NCBI GenBank assembly: GCA_013396655.1
Contig: WBMV01006452.1
Coordinates: 247,285-311,284 of the forward strand
Source: Campylorhamphus procurvoides
Taxonomy: Eukaryota; Chordata; Aves; Passeriformes; Dendrocolaptidae
Direction of reading: 5' to 3'
DNA: 64,000 nt
The notes beneath the pieces were generated by a model. That model made no database searches, was not told where the DNA came from, and worked only from the letters and a program-made list of their open reading frames with translations. Positions 1-37,300 of the stretch are shown piece by piece (position 1 is the stretch's first letter; each line of letters opens with the position of its first letter). Made by a program: the position numbers and the translations under genes.

Positions 1-351
1 CCTCTTGGCATGAGGTGGAAACAGCCCCAGCCACCTCCACAGCTCCATCTTGCACCAGTGTTCCCAGTTAACAGTTACGCAGACAGTGGTTTGGATGGTG
101 TGCCTACATCAACATCCCACTGCCTAAATGTATGTATGGGATTGTGTTGACAAAAGTAAATAAACTGGACACTGTCACACTTGTTATGCTGTGTCAAGGT
201 TTTCTGCAGAATAATCTCACCATCCAGTGCTCCTGGTACTCTGTGAGCACTTGGATACCATCAGAGACCTCCTGCCTCTGAGCACAGCTCTCCTGCAGAG
301 CTCTGCTCACTGTCCTGCGGTCTAGCATTTAACTGATTGTAATATTATAAA

Positions 352-393
352 TAGCCATGTGCTACCACACAGAACGAGGCTAGCACATGGCTA
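352..393. repeat. 13-bp perfect inverted repeat (hairpin)
   Basis: Arms tagccatgtgcta (352-364) and tagcacatggcta (381-393) are exact reverse complements around a 16-nt loop. It lies in a VRK2 intron beside a ttataaatag MEF2-like run and TAATTA cores. Confidence 0.9.
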
Positions 394-2302
394 ATTACGG
401 GTGTGCAGTAATTAACTATGAGCTAAACTCGCAGGAGAGTATGTGGTGGTGGTCTATGAGGTATGTAATCAGACTGTTTGTTAAACCTTGGGAGCCTTTC
501 CAGTCTGTTAAGTAACTATACATAGTAATGAGACATTTTTTAAAAAACCATTTATGTTTATTTATGGACAAAAAATCGTCTGTCTGTTTTCTGAGCTGTG
601 GCTGAAGTGTTGCTGCCTGATATCTGAGTGGTTAATTCTAATGATGTAACAAAAGGTGTGCACACAACTCCTGCTTATGTGTCTGTGTGAGATGCATTGG
701 CTGAGCAGTATCTGTGTGAGAAGTTTAGAGTGTTATTCACAGGGAATTTTGTGCCTTGTGTCACGTATGTGCAGTAAAATACCGTTTCTCCTCTTGTAGA
801 TCTGAATGTTGTGTAACCCATTTTGTGGCACCTGTTCTAGCATCCTGTTGAGCTGTCTGACTTTTCCCTCTTTTCACATTGTAACCATTGCCAGTTAGTT
901 TTGGTTTCCTTTTTTCCTCAGGATGTTCTTTCAGTGTGACTCCAAAAAGCATCCACTGTGGCACAGTGTAAGAACGGTGGGGTCAGGCCCCTTTGCTGGG
1001 CTACCTCCCGTTAATTGCTCTTCTTCGTTACCCTGACAGCTGCTACTGCCTGTTCCAGATTACCAGGAATGAGGCCTCTCTCTATAAAATGTCAGGAAGT
1101 CTACAGGGAAGTTAGATCAGACTCTTTTTCAAATACATTTAGATTTGATACTTCTCTATACTTATCAGAGCTCTGCTAAGTAACTTGGCACTAAAATACA
1201 TTTATACAGAAGTTCTTCCCTGGGCTGTGTCAGTAAGGGAGCACATCTAATTCTGTTTGGGTAATGTGATGCTATTGAATGCAATGAAAACACGTGGGAT
1301 GTGCTCCTTGAAAGGGATGTCTTCAGCTCCTAGCACATAGTCTACATGTGGAGGGAAAGGTAAAGACAGAAGTGCTTGTTCCTTAACTCCCAGTTTGATA
1401 AAACCACTCGGTAAGAACAAAGTTTACCAAAACTTCCTTCCTGGGTGGAGTTCTAATTTGTGTTCTGAATGGGCCTGTTACTTGTCTGAGTCCGTGGATA
1501 GTCCAGACCTTCCAGAGCTACTGTTTTAGGATGTTTTCATCTGATTGAGAAGTGTCATTAGCACAGAAGCACTCCCGTGGGGAAGTGTGAAGGCAGTGGG
1601 GACCCTGTGGGTGTTTGGGGTGTGAACACTGCCAAGATTGAACCCAGATGCTGAATAGAATCGAAGGGAGATGGCAGCTGAAGGAGTCTGCTTGTTGTGA
1701 AATATTTTTATGCCCTGACCATCAAAAAAAAAGTAAGCTTGGATGGTTTGGTTAGATCCGAATTTACTTGATTTTTATTGTGTGGATGGAAGTGGTCTAT
1801 TTTTGTGTGTGCTCACAGCTGAAGTGTTTCACACCTGGACTGTTGCTGGTATTTGATCATTACAAGGAGTTTGAAAGGGACACTTATTTCCTAGGAACTG
1901 TATTCTTTTTAGTTTTTTTTTTCAGTGATGAATCTAAAAGGTGATTTAGTCTCATTAAATTTTAATCCCAGTGTAGCTCCATGTAGCTTCAGTAGCATCA
2001 GAGAGAACTGATAGTTCTCTCAGGGTCAGAAGAAAATAGGCTTGCATTGTCTGTGCACAGAGGTTCTGTCTCCTGGGCTGTAATTGGCACATGTGGTCAA
2101 TTATTGTTTTGAAATCCCCACTCGCACTGCGAGGCACAATCCCTCAGCTCCCCTTTAGGCAGGTGGTGGCTGTGCTATCCCCAACTTAGGCCAGGGTCTA
2201 AATAATGCCAGCACAGAAATCAGGGCTCCAGGGCCAAAGGAATCTGTCAGAGAGGAAAGCAGACAATCCTGTCCAGAGGCATAATGTAGGTCACAACTTG
2301 TG

Positions 2303-2331
2303 TGTAAGTGGTGTCTTTGTCACCACTTACA
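2303..2331. repeat. 11-bp perfect inverted repeat (hairpin)
   Basis: Arms tgtaagtggtg (2303-2313) and caccacttaca (2321-2331) around a 7-nt loop, in the VRK2 intron about 375 bases before the first exon of the window. Confidence 0.9.
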
Positions 2332-2706
2332 GTGGATTGACAGCAACCAAATACAGAGGTTTTCCAATAGGCTGGAGCCACTTAAACAGTGTGTTATAAT
2401 GGGACACCTCATTGTGGTGCACACGGGCAGTGAGGAAGGACATCCTGCTTACTCCTTAATTAGCAGCCAGGGAGAGACTGCTCAAAGTGTGGCTTCCAAT
2501 TGCTTCTCTACTTGTTGATTAGAACTTCTGTGTGTGTGTTGTTTTACTTGGAGTTTTCTTTGAAACTCGGCAAAGCTCTGCCCTTTAAAAGCAGGAATTC
2601 AGACAAAATGTTGTGTATCTTTATGGTTGCCTTAGTGTTAGCACAGTCTTTGTTTGCAGTGATATTTTGTTGCATACAGCTTGATCTCCTTCTTCTTCCC
2701 TTGCAG

Positions 2707-27996
<25,290 letters not shown>

Positions 27997-28310
27997 TGTT
28001 GCTGTTCTGGTGTCTTCAGGGTAGGTGCAGTGCTGTTCCCACCACACAGTTTCTCCTCAGAGTTTCTTCGTCGAGTATTTCAGTGTCAGGGGCTTGAAAA
28101 AGGAGTTTTTAAACAATCCTGTCAGAACACACCTTGTACAGGGCACGTTCCTTTAACCCTCCTCCAGATCTGCACCAGTAGTTATGGATGCACTGCACTA
28201 TTTGTGCTGTTTTCGGTTACAAATGTTGGGATTCTTTTTGGTGTTTTTTTTAAAACTGGACCTTTGTTATAGCAATATTAAAAAAGTATCATTAAAATAC
28301 AAGAGAGTGT
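27997..28310 (+). other. VRK2: VRK2 3' UTR with candidate poly(A) signals
   Basis: After the stop, two ATTAAA hexamers occur at 28,277-28,282 and 28,291-28,296, so the transcript probably ends near 28,300-28,320. The last FANCL coding segment is embedded here on the opposite strand (28,057-28,092). The 3' end is inferred, not shown. Confidence 0.6.
28057..28092 (-). CDS. FANCL: FANCL exon 14, terminal 11 codons
   Basis: After ctttttcaag on the - strand, the frame reads PLTLKYSTKKL and then TGA. Human FANCL ends PITLKMSGRKH, also 11 residues after the YC(S/N)K boundary, so P, TLK and the basic residues align. The phase-0 junction with exon 13 fits. The segment lies wholly within the + strand 3' UTR of VRK2, so the two genes overlap tail to tail. 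Confidence 0.82.
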   Translation of the reverse strand, partial: PLTLKYSTKKL

Positions 28311-31300
28311 GATCTTTAATTACTCTGGCACTAGTGTGCTGTGACTGCTGTGGGACTGTCTTACACTGTGCCAGAAAACCTTGAGTTAAACACTGATGCA
28401 TTAAATATACAGAAATTCACACTTTACTCCAGCATGTAAAGAGAAGATAAAACTTGTGGCTACTATTTAAAAAAAGACTTGCCTTTTCCTGAGCTCCCAC
28501 ACACACTTCAGTTCACTCTGTTCCTTGGATTTCCTTACCTTATTGCAGTAGGGGCATTCGCCAAAGATGACATTGAAACTCTGTCTGCTGGTAGGAAGGC
28601 CTTGCAGCCACTGCAACACAAGGAAGGGGGTTAAAATTCACTTTGGTTCCACAGCAGCTTTAGGAAGCACCTGTTTACTGCCAGAGCTCAGCTGAGAACA
28701 TGTGACACAGTGCCCTGGAAGTCAGAGCTTCTGCAGGAGCTGGGGCTGAGAGGAAAAGCAGAAGCACAGTGCCTGCAGTACTGGGATTTTGCTTCACGTG
28801 GAATTGAAGTAGGCAAGGGTTGTTTGCTCCCCTCTGCCAGTTAATGAGCAGTTAACCATACCCTTCAGTGCCATACCTCATAGAGACAGGCGTGGTGGAA
28901 AGGCTGCCCACAGCGCGGCTCGTCGCACACCTGGTCGGGAGCGGAGCCATCGAGGCGATAGGCATAGCAGATTCCACAGTCCTTGGCAAAGTCCTGCAAC
29001 ACAGCAGGGCTCACCTTCCATGGGAGGGCAGCTCACAGGGAGCACTGCACTGCTCACACAGCAAGCACGTCCATCCCTGCCTTTGCTCTGGTTTTTGGGT
29101 AGCCAGAATCACTGTTCTTGCCTTTAATATATAGAGGTTTGTGCCATAACAGCATAGCAGGACATTGGTTCGCAAAACTTTACTGGGCTGCATTTTACAT
29201 CTAGTTCAACAACCATTTTCATACTTTGGGGCCCATTTTTGTTATTAACCACCATCATCTGTCATTACATTTCACCATTAGACACAAGCCCTCAGTCAGG
29301 TCTTAATTTAGAAATTCCACAAGTGAAAGCCAAGCTGGTAATCCAGTGTTCAAGCACTGTCAAAAATTAATTCCCAGTTTGTTTGAAATGCACCACTATT
29401 TGGATGGCCTCTTGTCCTCTCTAGGCAGCTCCACCTAATTAGAACTGAAGTCATCAACATCCATAACAGAATGTTTGGATTTTCCACATCTCATTAGCTA
29501 CTCTGGAACTTCCTCTTTCCCTTTTAATAGTGGAGCCTGTTATTAATGGCCTCTGTGCTATGCAGGCCACAGGGAAGTGTGTACCTCTAATCAGAGGTTA
29601 ACAAGCTCTGACAACTGTTGCTTGAAGTTCAGAAGTCCTTGTGACAATATATTAATCCAATTACCCCTCTTCTAAGTCCCTTATTTTTCCTGGCTGTTAC
29701 AAAGTGACCATTTAAATGCCCCTTATTCAGAAATAACGACTGATCGTTAAAGAAAAGCAACTTACGCTTTTTTCCAGCAGGGCACGAGATGGAAAATCAA
29801 TTTCTAGGACATCTTTCAAGTTTTGTAATAAACTGACTTCTGGATCCCTGTGGGTGGGAGAGAGGGAATAAAAAGTCCCCAGGAGGAATGGCAAAGCCCA
29901 TTTCAGCTTCAAGCCTGTTTTACTCAAGATACTCACCACAAGTGCATGTTGCTGTTGAGCTTTGCTCTCAGAGGGGCCACGGCTGCAAAGCAGGGGCAGA
30001 GTCGTTACATGCCCCCAGTGAACAGCCCAGATCTCAGGCAGGGGTTGGGCTGGAGCAGGAACAAGCAGGGTTTGCTGCCTTACCATGGTCTGCTCCAAGG
30101 AAATAGCACTCTGGGAGCATGTTTGGATGGTGAGGATCTACCTCCACATTCACAGAGACATTGCTGCCTGCAAGGAGAAAGCAGGTGAGGCCCTGGGGAA
30201 GCTTTGCAGGCAAGGATTTGAAAATGGAAACATTTTTAAAAGCAGTTTTAAATCAGTTAAATCAGGCTGAGTTTCATTATGATAAATAATAAAAACGTTG
30301 GGAGGTATCCAAATGAATTGTACAAAACAGCAGTATATGTGAAATATTTACATTTCAATGGACTGTAGTTCAAAATAGCAACTGATTAAAAAAACCTGCC
30401 AGGCTTGCATTTCTTTTGGACTAGTCCTAACACTTAGGCTTATTTCTGAATAATCAAACTCAAGCTAGACAGCAAAACCCATTTGAAGTCCCAGCAAAAC
30501 TTTAAAGGTGGTAGAGATATAACTTATTAATTCATTATCTTTTACAGTCACAAAGGGAAGCCTAAGCCAGCATGAAGCAGAGAAAGTCAGTCCAGTGCAA
30601 GCACAGCTGGACCGAGCCAACAACAGTGTCTTGAAACAGCAAAGGGGAAGGAGATTTAACACCCACACCCAGAGTTGTGTCTATGGCTTTACATGCTCCC
30701 TTTCCTTGGGCAACCTCCAAGGAGCACCATCTGATGAGAGAAGCAAAGCAAAAGCAGCCTGAGTTTTACTCCCCAAAGTCACTGTGTCCCTCCCAACCTG
30801 TCCCCACCTATGGCAATCCTCCTGGCCGTGGCACTCCGGCTGGGATTCTCCGGCTCAAGCACCCAGGTCTGCCCATCGATCTCATCCAGGGCATCCCAGA
30901 ATCCTTTCAGAGACTCCAGTGCTGCCAGGAACTGGTTGTAAATGTCTAGTAAGGAGTTCTGAGAAAAGAAAACAAATTGCATGTATAGTTTCCACTGATG
31001 GCCACGGAGAATATTTAGAAACCAGACTGTAGGTTTAAAGGAGGGTTCAAATCCACGTGTGTCCCAGCGTGTGGTGGTGGCAGCAAACACAGAACCCCAC
31101 CTGAAACAGCCCCAGGAAAGCTGCACCCTGAGCACAAACAAGCACTTTACTCCTGGTAGTTCTAATATGTGCTGTGCACACATCATACCTGGATTTGATA
31201 GTGATTTATACTCCTCTTTAAAAAGCTGGGAACAGCTATTAATTTACATCATAACTTTAAAAAAACAACTGTCAAATGAAAGTAAAATCATCATAATCCT

Positions 31301-34300
31301 TATTATCCTCATTGTGTTATTAACTTTGACATTCTGATATTTTGTCTACTTGAGGCGAGCACCACGACAGTGTCACCCAATAGAAACAAACAGAAATACC
31401 CACATAACTGAAGGAGCTGGTTTAATTTCTAAAGAAATATCACTTACCATCATAATTATCTCAAAATCAAGCAGTATAAAAACAGGTGCTTAACACCAGA
31501 TTTCAAACCATGTAAATAAGGCAAGAGAAGGAGAAACCCTGTAATAAGCAGGGGATTACACTTGGGGGGTTTCAGTATTTGAGAGTGGATTACATGCAAT
31601 CAGAAAAGTCTTTCATTAGACAGGACAATGTACAGGACAGCAACGCAAAAGGAACCTTTGAAATCATCACAAAACAAGGAACTGTTCCTAAGGGAAAGGC
31701 TCCTGCAGGTGCAGCAAACCCTTGGTGGTCAAGTGAAACCCTTCGCTGGTGTCCAGAGGGGCCAGATTTCTGCTGTCTTGGGGTCCAGAAGAAAAAGCCA
31801 ATTAAATGTTCTGCTCTCAGAGAGGTATTTCTCTATAAATAAAACCAAATACAGAGGGAATGGTTTCCTTTAATCTGCAGTGATTGTGTTCTCCCTTTCT
31901 CACCTGGACAAAAAGAAGCAAATTCTCCGAGCATTCTGAGATGAAGAAAGAGGGTTTTGCTCTGTAATAACTTTTCATATTTGGTGCACACATATTTTAG
32001 AGAGAAACAGCACAGCTGAGAAATAAAATGCTACCTTTTTCCTGCCATTATTAAATTATATTAAAGGAGGAAAGCACCTAAGCAGGAAAGTGTGAACACT
32101 GCCAATCTCCAAATGTAACGCTTATTATCTTTAAAAGCATTTTGTTACTTTTATAATACCTGAAGTGATATAATAGTGTCAGTCACTTAACCACATCTTA
32201 GAGTATGGTATCTTCATCTTAAGTACTATTATTTCCAGTATTTTAATAATTTTCACACAGGCCTGAAATGTGATCTTTTGTGCTCTGATGACACTTAAAT
32301 TAATAGCATAATTTTCTGGTACTTGCAACAGTTGCTTTCCATTTTGATTTTTTACATTTTTCTATATCACACACAGATAAATCCTCTAATAATCATTTTT
32401 ATCTTTATCTTCTGGGAATTCAAAGGGTTTCACTAGAAAAAAGAAACATCAAGGGATTATAACCCACAGATAAGTTTTAAAATCCAATTAATTTTAATAC
32501 TAATTGTAATTTTTCAATGATGTTCCTTAAAAAGGTAGTTAAATCTTTTTTTTATATACACTGTTCATTTGATCTTATTTGCATGCTTCATTGATGTTGC
32601 CAGCTGTCTCCTGCTATATACATAAATGCATCTATAGCTATTTAAATACATCACCTGCTTGTCATGCAAGCCATGAAAACCCCAACATTCCTTTTTATTT
32701 GATTAACCAACTAATTTTTGGTCGTTGCCCAGCCCTTCTAGAACAGTCTGATTGTGCTTTTCTCTGGCCTAAATCACACCAAGATGGTTGTTAATAAAGT
32801 CAAGCAGCACAAACTCTTTGTTCTGCGGTCCCCTTTGTACAAATGCTTTGGAATTTGTGTGAAATATGTCAAAATTCTTTGGAAAATAAGACATCAGAGG
32901 AATAAGAAGGAATAGGAAAAAGGTCACTTTACTTTTGGGTTTTATTTCTAGAGCCATAGAGGCTGGGAAGAATAAAGGAGAGTCTTGAGTCTGCTCCTGC
33001 CATAAAACCCAGGCACCCCAAGTCCCTGCTCCAAACCCTGGGTGAATTAAGTGTAAAATAAAATAATACTAAGAAAGTTCTAATTAAGGTAAATACAGCA
33101 CATTTGATTACATAGTATTTTTTAAAAAATATATAAACATGATCTTATTCTAAGATCTTTTGGCTAAATTTTTTCCTAACACATAATTTCCTTATCCAAA
33201 ATTAAAACAACTGCAAAGCCCCCTAAAGGAAAAGGTGAGCTAGCCTAAACTATAGGTGCTGTCACCTGCTTGCCCTTCATGAATTCATTAAAAAAATGAA
33301 ATTTAACCAAGGCCAACAGCTGTTGGCTGCAAAAGGGATCACCTGTATCACCTAAATAATTTGTGATTCTTTAGCTTTGTTAGGAAACTGTCTCCCACGA
33401 ACAGTAGTTTAACAATTTCCCCCCCCTCCTTCACACAAATCAAACCAAGCCACAACACTGAAATCTTTTATAAAGTGCCTTGTCAACCACCTCCTATTTA
33501 CAGCCGGTGCCTGTGAAGCTCCTTTGCCAAGGAAAAGCATGATTAGGCTGTGTTTTATTGTGTTTTCAGGAAAATACCCCAAGAACAACCTCACTCATTG
33601 CCTGTACCTCCTGAACCTTGTACTACTGTTTCCTCAGCGGCTGCTGCCCGACCTCATTAGTCATGGATTTCCAGTCCCGTGACCTTCATGTAGCCAGCCA
33701 GGTGGGCAGTGGTCAGCAGAGGAGCCCCCTGAGGGGAGGGCAGCAGGACAGAGAGGCCCCGAGCCTGCAGAGCCCCCCTTGCAGCGCGGGCTAAAATTGG
33801 AGGCAGCACATTTCTGTGGTTCTTTAGAAAAAGCACCGCGCAGAAATAAGTAGATGTTCTTGCACTTGTCATTGAGAAGCACTCTGCATTTATTTGGCAC
33901 TTAGAGCAGGAGCAGCAGCAGCAGCATTGCCCTTGGTGCTGATTTCTTACCACTCTAAAACGTCTCCTCTGAGCCAGAATCCACTGGCTGTTGCTGCTCA
34001 TGCTGTGAGACACCTGCACTGGCTACTGGGCTTGTCATGACGCACAAAACCCCACCATCTTCAGCTTGACATTGTGCAAGTTATAATTATTCATCCAAAT
34101 GAATATGTCAGAGCAGCAGCAGCAGACCTCTCATCAGCGCAAAAGAAAAATACATCAAAACATTATCAACCCAGCAGGAAGACAGGGACCATAAGGAAAA
34201 TTACCCACTTTTAATATGGATGCCATAAAGCCATGTCTATTATTATACGGAAGGGGAAAAAAAAGAAAAAGAAGAAGGAAAAAAACCCAACCACCCAACA

Positions 34301-37300
34301 ACCCCTCAAGTTTAAAGTCCATGAGCCTGAAATAGGCAGCAGCACATGCAGGGGGTGGGGAGGAAAAATCAATTACCTGAAATCTATTTATATTTGCTTT
34401 CATAGGAGTTTATATTCTAGTGGTGCAGTTGCACTGTTTTAGTTGAGCCTTGTCAGTTTATACATAAAAGATGACCACCAAATAGTAAATGTGAGCCTTC
34501 CCAGTATCAAAACATCATGTTACTTTACTAGAGAACAGGTATAGATAGAATGTTCTTTTTCCCTTGTAAGGAACCAAGATGTTCAGCCCCTGGAGAACCT
34601 GCACAATTCTGCTGCCGGGGTGTTCCAGCATTATCGAAGCTTAACCCGTGTTTCATCACGGTGTGAAGGCTGCTCACTGCAATGATTTCCACACGTTGGG
34701 AAAATAAACACAATTTCCACAATTACCACAGCCATTTGTTGGGTTCATGTCACCCACACAGACAAGGTCAATTTTCCAAACCTGCTGCACAGCTAAAGCC
34801 CTTCTGCCAGCACAGCACACGGGCTGCTGGGATTTGGTGCAGGATTAGAGCAGGCTCTGCAGCTGGAATTAGTGTATCATCATTTCAAAAGTGGCTCTTC
34901 AGTCACACACAAACACCTATTGTTCCTGTTTTCAAACAGCCCCCAGGTAATTCCAACTGTAAAAAGATTTTAAGCATCAGAAGCTTGTGTTCTTAACATT
35001 GGATTTTCCTTGGTTGTAGTGCCAATATTAATATATCCACCCCCCTTTTTAACTTGTCAAAGGCTGCTCCATGTCATGTTCTTCAAGAACATTTTATTAA
35101 ATTACAAGTCCTGCCAGTAGCTTTGAAATTACTAACAGTAAACATGGAGAAGCAGTGACTGTCAGGGATATTTGAAATGCCGTTAATTTGAGACAACATA
35201 AATTGCAAGGCTGTAAAATTAATAAAATACTGTTAAAAGTATGTGTGAAGTTTGAGGTCAGAAACAGCACTTAAAATCCTGCCCATAGTTTATGGACTCC
35301 AGTATAATTTAAGGGAAGAACAATGTGTATTTAAACTGTTCCAAGCCATGCCAGAGAATCAAAACCTAAGTTTCCCTGTGAAACTGAACACATCTTTCAG
35401 TTGCAATGGTTGGTTGTTGCAGTTATTTGTTCAAGCTCTCATTATTACAGGGGGACAAATAGAACCCTGAGTTTTGCAGTCAGAATCAAGCCTGGCTCAA
35501 ACTCTTCCTGCAGGAACCCTCCAGCCAGGAAATTTAGTACCAAAGAGCAGCTTTATTGCTGGGGAGAAAGCCTTGTGAGAGCTGGAATTAGCACATGCAA
35601 TCATTTATGTAAAATCTATTTTCCTGAATTAAGTGAAATTAAACAGCAACTATTTTCTAGAGATAATTCAAATTAACTTACATCCAAGTGGTCACATTTA
35701 AATTCATTTAATAAAGTACACATGATCTATTCAGGAAAAGAGGTACAGGAAAATAATGTGAGAGACTAAAAAAAGGGAATGGCTAATGGTTCTTTATAGT
35801 AACAACATCAGTTAAACTAAGGATTCAGAATTCCATTAAATACTTTCCAGTTCTGATTATAAAAGTTTTATTATGTTATGAAAACTCTGTGGGATAACCA
35901 ACGGGGGGACTGCCTTCTTTTAATGTCTGTCAGCTTTAGAGGGGGCTTCTTTCCTAGAAGACAATCATTTCTCGTGCATTTCATTTTCACTTTCCCAATA
36001 TAATTCCTAAAGAAATGTGAGCCATATGAGCAGCTAAAAAAAGCCCAGCCAGTGTGAGTGCAGAGCACACAACATGCAAAGTGAAGGCACGGCAAGGACG
36101 AGATTTGAGATGCTACAATAAGGAACACACAGAGTTCACTGTTAGGACATTTTCATGAGCATCTATAGAAATAAAATGCATGCAGGGAGAAAAGACAGAG
36201 TGAAAACCCAAACCCAAACCCCTCGGTACCACCTCCCCATTGCACATGTGATTTAATAAAAGCTGCCCAGCCCAGCAGTTACCTGGGGCATCCAGGAAAT
36301 GGCAAACTGCACGGGGAAATCCACAAGGCAGTCTGGTGCTTCTGTGGGATACTGAGGGAGGGAAGCAAAACACAGGTTTTTCTTTCCTTTTTTTTCCCCC
36401 TCAGTGATTTAAAGCCAGACTGATACTCAGCTGCCAAATTTGATAACAAAATACAAGCACTTCAAGCATCTTGAGGACTTGGCTCTGAGAGGAAACAGTA
36501 TGTAAAGCATTTTCAGAAATAGTTATGAATGTTAATCATCATTTAAAGAAGGAATCTACATGTAAATGTTTTAAGATATCAGCTTTTAGTAAAGGCAGGA
36601 GAATCCCAGTTTTCTGTGCTCAGAGGTCACGACATGCTCAAAAAACCTTAAGACAAAAACCATCAAATATTTTTTTTAAATTCTCCTCAATTACCTCTAC
36701 TGGGACAGGAAAATTTAAGAAACCCAAATAACCCTTTCACGAGTCAACAACTAATTTCCATTTAAACTAAACTATTTCCTCTGATTGGCAACATGTCCTT
36801 TTTTCTAAGGAAACTGAAGGTAATCTGAGTAAGCACAAAACCATTTAGAACGAGATCAGTGAGCATACACCCAAAATCAAAACAACCCCTCAGTCCAAAA
36901 TTAAAACAACCCCTCAGTCCAAATTCAAATATATCTGAAGGGAAAAAATAGAAAAAAAAAAAGCTGTGTTTAAAAACCTGAAGCTAAAAACGGTTTGATA
37001 AATCAGAGAATATTAATGACACCTTAGGCTATTAGTTACAATTAAATGTCAGAAATCATCCTACTGTTCTTTAGAACAATTTAAGCAATTATTAAACCAA
37101 ATACTAGATTTTTGAGCATGCAGCTAACTTTATCTAGAAAAAGCATTTTCAGAGCCCTTGCCAAATCCTTCAGATAATTATCAAAGTGTCTTAATTACTA
37201 CATGACATGCAAATCCTTGCAGTGGCCAATTTGAATGCCCTCGGGGTCTGCAATGCTCACACACTAACCTTAATCCAAGAAACACCATAATAAAAATGAC

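Larger units (their letters stand above)
1..2706 (+). other. VRK2: VRK2 upstream intron (partial)
   Basis: No coding exon was found. The next VRK2 exon opens at 2707 in phase 1, so the donor exon must be to the left. Short unspliced frames here match nothing I recognise. Two perfect inverted repeats are present (352-393 and 2303-2331). The stretch around 330-420 is AT-rich with TAATTA-type homeodomain cores and an MEF2-like run, compatible with a regulatory element but unproven. Confidence 0.75.

Noticed and set aside
28426..28461. Alternative FANCL last exon (11 codons after a tag acceptor at about 28,462)
   Set aside because: Right length and phase, but the residues do not resemble the vertebrate FANCL C-terminus, and the intron would be only about 80 bases. 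The 28,057-28,092 segment matches far better.
31020..31060. tRNA-like B box ggttcaaatcc
   Set aside because: The T-arm stem pairs for only two bases, and no acceptor or anticodon stems can be formed around it.
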